The position numbers and the translations under genes are program-made. From NCBI GenBank assembly GCA_024694675.1, contig JAILJO010000142.1, forward strand, positions 1-35,939: a stretch of 35,939 nt of DNA, given 5' to 3'. The notes below the pieces were generated by a model. That model did not search any database. It worked only from the letters and a program-made list of their open reading frames with translations, and had not been told where the DNA came from. Source of the DNA: Bacteroidales bacterium (GTDB lineage: Bacteria; Bacteroidota; Bacteroidia; Bacteroidales; UBA932). Positions 22,854 through 31,081 of this stretch are shown piece after piece. Each line of letters starts with the position of its first letter. Position 1 is the stretch's first letter.

Positions 22854-24638
22854 ATGAAAGATTTCGGAAAAATGCTCCTCGCCGTAGTGTGCGGCCTGGT
22901 TATCGTACAGATTATCAAGTACATCCTTCTATTCATGTTCCTTGGCAGCCTCACGGCCATGTCCAACGGCTCCTCAAGGCCCCTTCCCAGGGAAGGCGTC
23001 CTGGACATGAACCTGTCGGAACTCCAGTTCATGGAGCAGGCCACTGACTTTGGAACGCCGGCATTGTCCCTCAGCGGTCTCAATATGCAGGTTGTCCCCG
23101 TGGGCCTCAGGGATGCCGTGAAGGCCATTGAGACGGCTGCTGCAGATCCCGGAGTCAAGTACATCCTCCTCCGTCCGGACAACGTGAGCGCCGGCATGGC
23201 AGACTTGGAGGAACTCCGCCACGCCCTCAAGGAGTTCCGCCGCAGCGGAAAGGCCGTGGTTGCTTACACTGAGAACCCCGGCAACGGCTCCTATTATCTG
23301 GCAACGGCCGCTGACAAGATTTATATGGGTAATGTCAAGGGCGGCACATACCAGCTCATAGGCATGTCCGGCCAGATGCTGTTCGTCAAGGACCTGCTGG
23401 ACAAACTGGGCGTGAACGTCCAGCTTATCCGCCACGGAAAGTACAAGAGCGCCGGCGAGATGTTCATCCGCTCCTCATCCTCCGCGGAGAACAGGGAGCA
23501 GAACCAGGTTATGATAAACACCGCCTGGAAGAACATCTGTGCAGACATTACCGCCGCGCGTGAAATCAGCACGGCAGACTTCAACAAGCTCATTGACGAC
23601 CTTGCCCTGGTCTTCCCTGAAGACTTCCTCAATGCCGGCCTGGTGGACGAGCTCATGAGCCACGATGATCTGGTGGCAAAGCTCTGCACACTTGCCCAGG
23701 TGTCAGATTCCAAGGACCTCAAGCTCATCCCGTTTGCAGATTATGTCAATGCCCACAAGAGCCTTGGCCTCCCCGGCCACAACAACGTGGCCATCATATA
23801 TGCGGATGGTGACATAGTCGAAGGCAAAGGCTTTGAAGGCATTGCCGGAGACCGTTTCGTGAAGATTATTGACGATGTCCGCAAGGACGCCACCGTGAAG
23901 GCAGTAGTCCTCAGGGTGAATTCTCCCGGCGGAAGCGTCAGCGCATCTGAAAAGATCCGTGCCTCCCTTGAGCTTCTTCAGGAAGAAAAACCCCTTGTGG
24001 CATCCTATGGCAACTACGCAGCATCCGGCGGCTACTGGATTTCCAACGGCTGCCAGAAGGTCTTTACCAACGCAAACACCCTCACGGGTTCCATTGGCGT
24101 GTTCTCCATGATTCCGGAATTCTCCAAGACCACCCGCAAGTTTGGCGTAGCCATAGAAACCGTTGGCTCCAACAAGCACTCTGACATGTTCTCCCTCATG
24201 CGTCCCTTCGACGCTAAGGAGACCGCTTACATGCAGGCCTCCGTGGAAGACATCTACAATACATTCGTAAACATTGTCGCAGAAGGCCGTTCCCTTGAGC
24301 CATCACGCGTGGATCAGATTGCCCAGGGCCGTGTCTGGATGGGTTCAGATGCCCTTGACATCTCCCTTGTGGATGAGGTTGGCACCCTTGAAGACGCCAT
24401 TGTCTACGCCGCCGGCCTTGCCGGGCTTCACACAAAGGAAGACTACCGCGTAGTCTCCTTCCCCAAGCCCCTCACCATGGCCCAGCAGCTTATGATGAGC
24501 CTTGGCCAGAGTAACGAAGAGCCCACCGTCCTCTCCGGCACGCCTTTCGCCTCCATGGGCAAGGCCGTAGAACGCCTGAGCGCCTCAGAGCCCTCCGCAG
24601 TCTACGCCCGCCTTCCGTACGACATTAAGATCCAATAG
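22854..24638 (+). CDS. sppA: signal peptide peptidase SppA, 67-kDa type
   Basis: 594-aa tandem-domain serine protease anchored in the inner membrane by one N-terminal helix (MLLAVVCGLVIVQIIKYILLFMFL). It degrades cleaved signal peptides in the membrane. The Ser/Lys dyad is intact: Lys198 in GKYKSAGEMF in the first repeat, Ser391 in YAASGGYWIS in the second repeat. The second-domain motifs VLRVNSPGGSVSASEKIR and NTLTGSIGVF are standard. Length equals E. coli SppA. Its context with a C11 peptidase suggests a shared envelope proteolysis operon. A weak gap of 132 nt to rplY includes the rplY promoter. Confidence 0.95.
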   Translation: MKDFGKMLLAVVCGLVIVQIIKYILLFMFLGSLTAMSNGSSRPLPREGVLDMNLSELQFMEQATDFGTPALSLSGLNMQVVPVGLRDAVKAIETAAADPGVKYILLRPDNVSAGMADLEELRHALKEFRRSGKAVVAYTENPGNGSYYLATAADKIYMGNVKGGTYQLIGMSGQMLFVKDLLDKLGVNVQLIRHGKYKSAGEMFIRSSSSAENREQNQVMINTAWKNICADITAAREISTADFNKLIDDLALVFPEDFLNAGLVDELMSHDDLVAKLCTLAQVSDSKDLKLIPFADYVNAHKSLGLPGHNNVAIIYADGDIVEGKGFEGIAGDRFVKIIDDVRKDATVKAVVLRVNSPGGSVSASEKIRASLELLQEEKPLVASYGNYAASGGYWISNGCQKVFTNANTLTGSIGVFSMIPEFSKTTRKFGVAIETVGSNKHSDMFSLMRPFDAKETAYMQASVEDIYNTFVNIVAEGRSLEPSRVDQIAQGRVWMGSDALDISLVDEVGTLEDAIVYAAGLAGLHTKEDYRVVSFPKPLTMAQQLMMSLGQSNEEPTVLSGTPFASMGKAVERLSASEPSAVYARLPYDIKIQ

Positions 24639-24674
24639 CGCGCCAAGAACTTTTGCAAATCAAATAATTATTTG

Positions 24675-24682
24675 TATCTTTG
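24675..24682 (+). promoter_or_regulatory. -7 box of rplY-pth
   Basis: TATCTTTG, with TTTTG at 24651-24655 as -33 and a 19-nt spacer. The resulting leader is about 85 nt. Confidence 0.7.
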
Positions 24683-24684
24683 CG

Positions 24685-24741
24685 GGCTTAAAAAAGCCGA
24701 AGCAGGCTTTTTGGTGCAATGGGGTGCTTGAAACAAAGCAC
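24685..24741 (+). promoter_or_regulatory. structured rplY leader with alternative hairpins
   Basis: AAAAAGCC (24691-24698) and GGCTTTTT (24705-24712) form an 8-bp stem with a 6-nt loop. GGCTT at 24685-24689 can instead pair with AAGCC at 24694-24698, so the two folds exclude each other. A further hairpin GTGCTT/AAGCAC spans 24724-24741. This looks like a leader control element, perhaps for ribosomal protein feedback. Confidence 0.45.
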
Positions 24742-24770
24742 TGAGTAACACATTTTAAACTATCAAAACA

Positions 24771-25361
24771 ATGAAGCATTTTGCTCTTAAAGGCGAGATT
24801 CGCCAGAAAGGCAACAAAGCCGTTATCAAGGCTTTCCGCCGTCAGGGCCTGGTTCCTTGCAACCTTTATGGCCAGGGTATCGACAACATCCTTTTCACCG
24901 TTAACGAGAAAGAACTCAAGGGTCTTACCCACACTCCCGCATCCTACATCGTAGATCTGGATCTTGGTGGTAAGAAGTACACCGCTGTCGCTCACGAGTA
25001 TCAGTGGCACCCGGTAGAGGACAACTGCCTCCACGTAGACTTCCTCGCCGTGAACGAAGAAAAGCCCATCGTCATCGCTGTTCCTCTGAACATCACCGGT
25101 CACCCCAAGGGTGTCCAGGCTGGTGGTAAGTTCGTTCAGAGCTCCCGCAGCCTTAAGGTTTGCGGCCTCATGAAGGACCTCCCGGATCAGCTCGACATCG
25201 ATGTGACTCCCCTGGAGCTTGAAAAGAGGATGGTAGCCGGTGACCTCAAGTTCGATGGTCTCCAGATTGTCTCTGACAAGAACACTATCATCTGCTCTGT
25301 CAAGGCCACCCGCGCCATGCAGCAGGCTGCTGCTGAGGCCGCCAAGAACGCTGCCGAGTAG
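24771..25361 (+). CDS. rplY: 50S ribosomal protein L25 (CTC/TL5 form)
   Basis: 196 aa. It binds 5S rRNA in the large subunit. The N-terminal ~90 residues match the L25 domain (FALKGEIRQKGNKAVIKAFRRQGLVPCNLYGQG). A C-terminal beta domain of the TL5/CTC type follows (VAVPLNITGHPKGVQAGGKFVQSSRSLKVCGL). This longer form is usual in Bacteroidota. It is followed after 2 nt by pth, a widely conserved pair. The leader carries structured hairpins. Frequent CTT/CTC leucines and simple codons fit high expression. Confidence 0.96.
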   Translation: MKHFALKGEIRQKGNKAVIKAFRRQGLVPCNLYGQGIDNILFTVNEKELKGLTHTPASYIVDLDLGGKKYTAVAHEYQWHPVEDNCLHVDFLAVNEEKPIVIAVPLNITGHPKGVQAGGKFVQSSRSLKVCGLMKDLPDQLDIDVTPLELEKRMVAGDLKFDGLQIVSDKNTIICSVKATRAMQQAAAEAAKNAAE

Positions 25362-25363
25362 TT

Positions 25364-25972
25364 ATGAACTACCTGGTTGTCGGTCTGGGAAATATCGGGG
25401 CGGAATACGCCTCAACCCGTCACAACATGGGATTTATGATATTGGATGCCTGGGCTCAGGCATCCAATGTCCTTTTCCATACCGACCGCTATGGCGACAT
25501 TGCCGAAATCTCTTTCAAGGGACGTCATTTCACGCTTCTTAAGCCATCGACCTATATGAACCTGAGCGGAAACGCGGTCCGGTACTGGCTCCAGAAACTT
25601 GATCTTCCCCTGGAAAACCTAATCGTCATTTCTGACGACCTCAATCTTCCTTTCGGTACCATCCGCATGCGCACAAGCGGCTCCTGCGGCGGGCACAACG
25701 GCCTGGAGAACATCACCTGGACGCTGGAAAGCGACCAGTGGATAAGGATACGCGTGGGAATCGGCAACGATTTCGCGCGCGGCACCCAGGTAGACTTCGT
25801 GCTTGGGAACTTGTCCAAGGAGGAGATGGAGCAGATTCCGGGCTTGTCGGAGCGTATCGTCCAGGGTATTAAGGATATATCCACCATTGGTCCGGAAAGG
25901 GCCATGAATACCCTGAACACAAAACCTAAACCTCCGAAAAATACCGAGGAATCTCCCAAATTGTCAGAGTAA
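25364..25972 (+). CDS. pth: peptidyl-tRNA hydrolase
   Basis: 202 aa. It releases peptides from peptidyl-tRNA that has dropped off the ribosome. Family motifs are complete: YLVVGLGNIGAEYASTRHNMGFM with the conserved Asn/His (catalytic His is in TRHNMG), LLKPSTYMNLSGNAV, VISDDLNLPFGTIRMRTSGSCGGHNGL and IRVGIG. The C-terminal tail (TKPKPPKNTEESPKLSE) is a low-complexity extension. It is coupled with rplY. A strong bidirectional terminator follows. Confidence 0.97.
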   Translation: MNYLVVGLGNIGAEYASTRHNMGFMILDAWAQASNVLFHTDRYGDIAEISFKGRHFTLLKPSTYMNLSGNAVRYWLQKLDLPLENLIVISDDLNLPFGTIRMRTSGSCGGHNGLENITWTLESDQWIRIRVGIGNDFARGTQVDFVLGNLSKEEMEQIPGLSERIVQGIKDISTIGPERAMNTLNTKPKPPKNTEESPKLSE

Positions 25973-25990
25973 ACGTACAGTTTTTTAAAA

Positions 25991-26036
25991 AAAATGTTGC
26001 AGAAAGTTCATTTTTCCTGCAACATTTATTTTTTTT
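25991..26036. terminator. bidirectional intrinsic terminator after pth
   Basis: AAATGTTGCAG (25992-26002) pairs with CTGCAACATTT (26017-26027), followed by a long T-rich run. A run of A before the hairpin gives a T-run on the other strand, so it works both ways. Confidence 0.85.
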
Positions 26037-26081
26037 CTGCATCTATATAGTAGGTTTAGGTTTTAGTACACGTCAAGAAAG

Positions 26082-26114
26082 CGGCCCCGTGAGGTTAGAC
26101 TCCGGAGCCGTTTT
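26082..26114. terminator. second hairpin, probable terminator
   Basis: CGGCCCCGTGAG pairs with CTCCGGAGCCG around the loop GTTAGA (one C/A mismatch and one bulge), then TTTT on the plus strand. It serves as backup for pth or, less clearly, for the converging metalloprotease gene. Confidence 0.55.
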
Positions 26115-26119
26115 CCTAT

Positions 26120-26986
26120 TTATAATTGTGAATCATTAAGGGCGAAGGTGTTGCCCTGGCGGACATCTCCGGACTGCATTCCCTTTTTGAGCCAGCGCAT
26201 GCGCTGGGCGGCAGTGCCGTGGGTGAATGACTCTTCAACGGCATAGCCCTGGGCTTTTTTCTGAAGGTAATCGTCACCTATCACGGAGGCGCAGCGGATG
26301 GCTTCCTCAAGGTCTCCGTCCTCTATGGATGTAAACATTGAATTCTCATAGTGGGCCCAGACGCCGGCATAGAAGTCTGCCTGGAGTTCTATGCGGACGC
26401 TCATGCGGTTGCTGTCCTTGGAGGACATGCGGGCCATCTGCTGGTGGGCCTGGCCAAGAGTTCCCAGGAGGTTCTGGACATGGTGGCCCACTTCATGGGC
26501 TATGACGTATGCGTATGCAAAGTCGCCGTCCGCCCCCAGCTGGGACCTCATGCTGGAGAAGAAGCTGAGGTCTATGTAGAGCTTCTGGTCTGCAGAGCAG
26601 TAGAAGGGACCCATGGCAGCCTGGCCGGTGCCGCAGCTGGTGGACGTTGTGCCCGTATAAAGCACCAGAGTGGGATTCTGGTATGTTCCCAGGTTGTTTT
26701 TCTTGAAGTAAGAGCTCCAGACATCTTCCGTGGAAGCCAGAATCTGGCGGGAGAATTTTGCAAGGGCCTCGTTCTCCGCAGTGGGCTGGTACGATGCCTC
26801 CTGGCCGGCGGAAAGCCCGCCCATGCTCTCTACGCTGCGGAACACATCTCCAAGATTACCGCCCATAAGGAGCGTCAGTATTGCGACTATGGCTATGCCG
26901 CCAAGGCCTATTCCGGCTTTTCCTCCGCCGCTGAGTCCGCGGCGGTCTTCTACATTCTGGCTCTCACGCCTTCCGTCCATTCTCAT
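26120..26986 (-). CDS. YpfJ-type neutral zinc metallopeptidase
   Basis: 288-aa membrane-anchored protein. The order is a short polar N-terminus, one membrane helix (about 24-42, KAGIGLGGIAIVAILTLLM), then a periplasmic metallopeptidase domain with HEXXH at 164-168 (VIAHEVGHHVQN). CGTGQAAMGPFYCSADQKLYIDLSFF and QADFYAGVWAHY are characteristic of the family, which bears similarity to putative neutral zinc metallopeptidases of unknown substrate. The ATG at 26986 was chosen since the family starts with MRMDGRRES-like residues and a -7 box lies 19 nt upstream; the reading frame above runs through the promoter. Confidence 0.9.
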   Translation of the reverse strand: MRMDGRRESQNVEDRRGLSGGGKAGIGLGGIAIVAILTLLMGGNLGDVFRSVESMGGLSAGQEASYQPTAENEALAKFSRQILASTEDVWSSYFKKNNLGTYQNPTLVLYTGTTSTSCGTGQAAMGPFYCSADQKLYIDLSFFSSMRSQLGADGDFAYAYVIAHEVGHHVQNLLGTLGQAHQQMARMSSKDSNRMSVRIELQADFYAGVWAHYENSMFTSIEDGDLEEAIRCASVIGDDYLQKKAQGYAVEESFTHGTAAQRMRWLKKGMQSGDVRQGNTFALNDSQL

Positions 26987-27005
26987 GGTTTCAGTGTATT
27001 TTTTA

Positions 27006-27013
27006 CAAATATA
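27006..27013 (-). promoter_or_regulatory. -7 box of the YpfJ-type gene
   Basis: The minus strand reads TATATTTG, 19 nt before the ATG. Confidence 0.6.
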
Positions 27014-27034
27014 GCAATTTTGCGATTTTCTGAC

Positions 27035-27042
27035 TATATTTG
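27035..27042 (+). promoter_or_regulatory. -7 box of the Na/Pi symporter gene
   Basis: TATATTTG 20 nt before the ATG at 27063, back to back with the divergent promoter. Confidence 0.6.
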
Positions 27043-27062
27043 TATTGGTAAAAATTGCACCT

Positions 27063-28742
27063 ATGCTCATTGTACTAAAACTCCTGGGCTCCATCGCCCT
27101 CCTCATCTACGGTATGAAGGTGATGAGTGAAGCCCTCCAGAAAATGGCTGGTCCCCAGCTGCGTCACCTCCTTGGCAAAATGACTACCAACCGTGTCTCG
27201 GGCGTTCTCACCGGGGCGCTTGTCACCGTGGCCGTGCAGTCTTCGGCAGCAACCACAGTGATGACGGTGTCGTTCGTGAATGCATCGCTGCTCACGCTGG
27301 CTCAGGCCATATCGGTAATCATGGGAGCAAACATCGGCACCACAATGAGCGCATGGATAATGTCTGCGGGATTCTCCTTCAACATTACCATGGTGGTGTG
27401 GGCGGCGTTCCTTATTGGTATAGTGCTCATCCAGCTGGGAAAGCACCGCTATCTGGGAGATTTCCTCTTCGGCCTTTCCTTCCTCCTGTTCGCCCTTGGC
27501 ATGCTTAAGGAGACTGGCATAGAGATGGACCTTGCCAGCAAGCCTGCAGTGGTAAACTTCTTCGCCAGTTTCGGCACAAACTACGGTACCATACTGCTGT
27601 TTCTTCTCATAGGTACAATCCTTACCGCAATGGTGCAGAGTTCGGCCGCCCTCATGGCCATAACCATGGTGCTGTGCTCTACCGGTGCAATCACAATCTT
27701 CCAGGGTATCGCCCTTGTCATGGGTGAGAATATCGGCACAACCCTTACTGCAAACCTGGCTGCCATGAGCGCAAATACGCAGGCGCGCCGGACGGCTCTT
27801 GCGCACCTTGTGTTCAACGTATTCGGTGTCCTGTGGGTACTGGCGGTGTTCTTCCCCTTCGTAAAGATGGTCTGCGGAATCGTTGGAATGGATCCCTATG
27901 CCGATGCCCAGACAGCCACCCAGCTCTCCTTCGCCCTTGCCACCTTCCATACCGCATTTAACGTCATCAACACCAGCGTACTCATCTGGTTCATCCCTCA
28001 GATAGAGAAGCTTGTATGTCTCCTCATCAAGCCTAAGAAGACGGAGCAGGAGGACGAGTTCCGCCTGGAGTTCATCCGCAGCGGTATCATGAAGACCCCG
28101 GAACTTTCCGTATTCCAGGCCCAGAAAGAGATTGTGGTGTTCAGCGAGCGCATGCTCAAGATGTTCGACCTCCTGCGGGACCTGTACAAGTCTTCTGACG
28201 ATGACTTCCCCAAGATTTTCGAGCGCATTGAGAAGTACGAGGACATGAGCGACCGCATGGAAAACAGCATAGGCCGTTACCTCGGAGAGGTAGGTGAGGC
28301 CCATCTGTCCGATGATACCAAGGCCAAGATCCGCGCCATGCTCCGTGAGATAGGGGAGCTGGAATCCATCGGCGACAGTTTCTTTAACGTTGCCCGCACT
28401 TTCCGCCGCAGGAAGGAGAACAAGATTGTGTTTTCCGATGCCCAGACCGCATCCCTTCACGATATGTACCACCTTGTGGAAGAGGCCCTTCTGAGGATGA
28501 ACGAAATCCTCTCCGGCCAGAAGAAGGAATACGATATCGCTGTATCCCAGGAGATTGAAGGCCGCATCAACGAGTGCCGCAACCGCCTCAAGCTGAAGAC
28601 CATCTTAGATGTGGACAACCATGTCTACAGTTACGACAACGGCACGGTGTTTATGGACCTCATCGGCGAATTCGAGAAGACCGGGGACTACATCATGAAC
28701 GTGGCGGAAGCCAGGCTGGGTGTCACTCACAAGGATATTTAA
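27063..28742 (+). CDS. Na/Pi cotransporter family protein with PhoU-like domain
   Basis: 559 aa. The first ~330 residues form an inverted-repeat membrane domain of the NptA/PNaS family with the doubled signature QSSAATT...GANIGTT and QSSAALMAI...GENIGTT, which forms the phosphate and Na+ sites. The last ~220 residues are helical and PhoU-like (MLKMFDLLRDLYKSSDDDFPKIFERIEKYEDMSDRMENSI), probably regulatory. It would import phosphate or a similar anion using Na+. The ATG at 27063 is chosen over a TTG at 27045 that lies in the promoter. The stop overlaps that of the convergent aldolase gene in a shared TTAA. Confidence 0.93.
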   Translation: MLIVLKLLGSIALLIYGMKVMSEALQKMAGPQLRHLLGKMTTNRVSGVLTGALVTVAVQSSAATTVMTVSFVNASLLTLAQAISVIMGANIGTTMSAWIMSAGFSFNITMVVWAAFLIGIVLIQLGKHRYLGDFLFGLSFLLFALGMLKETGIEMDLASKPAVVNFFASFGTNYGTILLFLLIGTILTAMVQSSAALMAITMVLCSTGAITIFQGIALVMGENIGTTLTANLAAMSANTQARRTALAHLVFNVFGVLWVLAVFFPFVKMVCGIVGMDPYADAQTATQLSFALATFHTAFNVINTSVLIWFIPQIEKLVCLLIKPKKTEQEDEFRLEFIRSGIMKTPELSVFQAQKEIVVFSERMLKMFDLLRDLYKSSDDDFPKIFERIEKYEDMSDRMENSIGRYLGEVGEAHLSDDTKAKIRAMLREIGELESIGDSFFNVARTFRRRKENKIVFSDAQTASLHDMYHLVEEALLRMNEILSGQKKEYDIAVSQEIEGRINECRNRLKLKTILDVDNHVYSYDNGTVFMDLIGEFEKTGDYIMNVAEARLGVTHKDI

Positions 28743-29764
28743 AGCAGAGCCTTAAGTTTCACTATCTGCTCCTGAGTTGTTGCCCAGCTTGTTGCAAAGC
28801 GGGTGACGGCATGGCCGTCAGGGAGAGGCTCCCAGACCTCGTAGAGCACCTTCCCGTCCATATTGGCCATTTGCTCTTGGGTAAGGATGGGGAATTGCTG
28901 GTTGGTGGGGGAGTCAGTGTAGAAAGGATAACCTTTTTCTGCAAAAGCTTTTTTTACTTCTATTGCCATCTCAATGGCGTGACGGGCTATTTTCATGTAC
29001 AGGCCGTCGGTGAACAGGGTGTCGAACTGTATGCCAAGCAGGCGGCCCTTGGCCATGAGGGCGCCATGCTGCTTGACTATGGTGAAGAAGTTCTCCGGTG
29101 CGTTTCCGCGTGGGAAAACCACGGCTTCGCCGCACAGTGCGCCAACCTTGGTGCCGCCAATGTAAAATACATCGCAGAGTTGTGCCAGTTCCTTCAGCGT
29201 TATGTCCGCCGCAGGGCTTGCCAGGCCGTAGCCAAGGCGCGCCCCGTCTATGAACAGCGGCATGTGATACTGCTCGCAGGTGCTCTTAATGCTTTTCAGT
29301 TCTTCCTTAGTATATATGGTACCATATTCTGTGGGGAAGGAGATGTACACCATGCCGGGATGGGCCATATGGGGCCATGTGGGGTCTGCATAGAACTTTT
29401 CCATGTAGGCCTTGAGTTCCTCCGGGGCCATCTTGCCGTTGTGGGAGGGGAGGGTAATCACCTTGTGCCCGCAGAACTCTATGGCACCGGACTCATGGAC
29501 GGCAATATGGCCGGTTCCAACCGCTATGACGGCGCCGTAGTGGGGAAGGACTGCGTCAATGACTGTGGCATTTGTCTGCGTGCCGCCTGCAAGGAGAGTT
29601 ATATGAGCATCTGGGCAGCCAGTGGCCTCGCGAATCTTTGCAATGGCGCTCTGTGTGAAGCTGTCATCCCCATATCCCGGTTCCTGCTGGAAATTGGTTT
29701 CCTGCAGGCGCTTCAGTATCTCCGGATGCGCTCCTTCGTTGTAATCACATGTAAATGATATCAT
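28739..29764 (-). CDS. low-specificity L-threonine aldolase (beta-eliminating lyase family)
   Basis: 341-aa PLP enzyme that splits threonine or allo-threonine to glycine and acetaldehyde. The Schiff-base lysine is K206 in YIGGTKVGAL. The cofactor Asp173 and Arg176 are in FIDGARLGYGL. GGTQTNATVIDAVL and the HESGAIEFCGHKV segment fit the family. The family also contains closely related aldolases and lyases, so exact substrate use is inferred. The ATG at 29764 is chosen; a TTG seven codons upstream lies in the promoter. It is single, converging on the Na/Pi transporter. Confidence 0.9.
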   Translation of the reverse strand: MISFTCDYNEGAHPEILKRLQETNFQQEPGYGDDSFTQSAIAKIREATGCPDAHITLLAGGTQTNATVIDAVLPHYGAVIAVGTGHIAVHESGAIEFCGHKVITLPSHNGKMAPEELKAYMEKFYADPTWPHMAHPGMVYISFPTEYGTIYTKEELKSIKSTCEQYHMPLFIDGARLGYGLASPAADITLKELAQLCDVFYIGGTKVGALCGEAVVFPRGNAPENFFTIVKQHGALMAKGRLLGIQFDTLFTDGLYMKIARHAIEMAIEVKKAFAEKGYPFYTDSPTNQQFPILTQEQMANMDGKVLYEVWEPLPDGHAVTRFATSWATTQEQIVKLKALL

Positions 29765-29782
29765 AATAAGTTCGTATTTATG

Positions 29783-29790
29783 CAAAGATA
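29783..29790 (-). promoter_or_regulatory. -7 box of the threonine aldolase gene
   Basis: The minus strand reads TATCTTTG, 18 nt before the ATG. Confidence 0.6.
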
Positions 29791-29804
29791 ATCAGAAAAA
29801 AACA

Positions 29805-29812
29805 TATATTCG
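29805..29812 (+). promoter_or_regulatory. possible -7 box of the NigD-like/sigma operon
   Basis: TATATTCG, one mismatch from consensus, 47 nt before the ATG at 29860. Weak. Confidence 0.35.
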
Positions 29813-29859
29813 TGCAAGATTCCCATTATCCAGGGTTTAAGGATTGAAAAGACGTGTAA

Positions 29860-30540
29860 ATGAGAAAGTACCTCTATATTATTCTATGTGTTCTGGGTGT
29901 CGCCTCCTGCAGTACGGGTGAGTTTGGTTATCGCGATATGTACCCCGAGGAATACTCAGGAGACCTTTCGGGAGAGTTCCTGGCCATACTCACAGTTAAG
30001 AAATCGGCCCTGGACACGGTCTATTTCCAGCTCAACGACTCCACAACAATATATCCCGTAAACTACCAGAACAAGTACACCCGCATGGAAAGGGTGTTCT
30101 GCGACATCATGGCCTGGGAGAAACGTACGGGAAGTTACAATCATTCCTGCAACGTGGAGTGGGCGGAATCCATAGAAGAGGGAACCGTAGTCCCTGCCGG
30201 ATCGCCTTCCGGAAAGGATTACATAGACGTCCTGGACGATTGGATGACCTCCGTCGAGGACGGTTACCTCACGGTTCATTATGATGTCTGGTGGGGGACC
30301 AATCCCACCGCCCACGGTTTCAGCGTGGTTACTGGCACGGACCCGGAAGACCCTTACGTACTGCACCTCAGGCACGATGCCCGCGGTGACGTTAAGGACG
30401 AGAAGGCCGACGGCCTGGTCTGCTTTGACATTAACTCACTTCCTTCAACGGAAGGCAAATACAAGATACTGACATTAAAATGGTACAATCTTGGAGGCTC
30501 GGCTTCTGAAAAGAAATTCAAGTTCAAGACCAGGGAATGA
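29860..30540 (+). CDS. NigD-like lipoprotein
   Basis: 226 aa with lipobox (IILCVLGVASC then STG). The mature part has an N-terminal OB-like stretch (GEFLAILTVKKSALDTVYFQLNDSTTIYPVN) and a C-terminal beta-sandwich (HYDVWWGTNPTAHGFSVVTG, YVLHLRHDARGDVKDEKADGLVCFDINSL, YKILTLKWYN). This two-part layout and HGF/LRHDA pattern resemble NigD-like proteins of Bacteroidota. Function is unknown. It is the first gene of a sigma-factor operon: its 3' end overlaps the sigma reading frame. It might sense or protect the envelope for that sigma factor (inference). Confidence 0.68.
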   Translation: MRKYLYIILCVLGVASCSTGEFGYRDMYPEEYSGDLSGEFLAILTVKKSALDTVYFQLNDSTTIYPVNYQNKYTRMERVFCDIMAWEKRTGSYNHSCNVEWAESIEEGTVVPAGSPSGKDYIDVLDDWMTSVEDGYLTVHYDVWWGTNPTAHGFSVVTGTDPEDPYVLHLRHDARGDVKDEKADGLVCFDINSLPSTEGKYKILTLKWYNLGGSASEKKFKFKTRE

Positions 30541-31081
30541 ACTGACTGAACTTGAACTGCTGAAGCTTGCCCGCAGCGGGGACCCTGACGGAATGCGCTC
30601 TTTTTACGACCGCTACGCAGGGTATCTTACTGCGGTATGCTCCCGCTATGTCGTTGACCGGGCCGATGTCAAGGACATTCTCCAGGAAGCCTTCGTCAAG
30701 ATATTCCAGAGCCTGGACCGCTTTGAGTACAGAGGAGAGGGCAGTGTCAGGGCCTGGGTCTCGAGGATAGTTGTGAACGATTCCCTCAAGTCCCTCAAAA
30801 CCTCCTCCCGCATAAGTTTCGTGGACGACCTCCCGGACATCCCTGAGGACGATGAACCCTCGCTCCCGCAGATTCCTCCGGCCGTGATCCAGGAGATGAT
30901 AAAAGCCCTCCCGGACGGCTACAGGACTGTTTTCAACCTCTTTGTATTCGAGAAGAAATCCCACAGGGAAATAGCTTCCATGCTTGGTATAAAAGAAGAT
31001 TCGTCGGCATCCCAGTTCTTCCGTGCAAGAGCTCTGCTGGCAAAGAACATAAAGAACTATCTGAAAGAACATGACAAATAA
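30491..31081 (+). CDS. ECF-type RNA polymerase sigma factor
   Basis: Up to 196 aa. Region 2 is clear (MRSFYDRYAGYLTAVCSRYVVDRADVKDILQEAFVKIFQSLDRFEYRGEGSVRAWVSRIVVN) and so is region 4 (ALPDGYRTVFNLFVFEKKSHREIASMLGIKEDSSASQFFRARALLAKNIKNYL). It is not a SusC/FecI type by context: no FecR or TonB receptor follows, but a membrane/barrel protein gene does, overlapping by 11 nt. The start is odd: the only usual start codon before region 2 is TTG at 30491, inside the lipoprotein gene. A CTG just after the lipoprotein stop (near 30541) is the alternative and would restore a normal N-terminus. Confidence 0.9.
   Translation: MEARLLKRNSSSRPGNELTELELLKLARSGDPDGMRSFYDRYAGYLTAVCSRYVVDRADVKDILQEAFVKIFQSLDRFEYRGEGSVRAWVSRIVVNDSLKSLKTSSRISFVDDLPDIPEDDEPSLPQIPPAVIQEMIKALPDGYRTVFNLFVFEKKSHREIASMLGIKEDSSASQFFRARALLAKNIKNYLKEHDK

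Noticed and set aside
27075..28472. 465-codon open frame on the minus strand
   Set aside because: Antisense to the Na/Pi transporter, which has clear family motifs; the antisense product has none.
28574..29758. 394-codon open frame on the plus strand
   Set aside because: Antisense to the threonine aldolase and tail of the transporter gene; no recognisable features.
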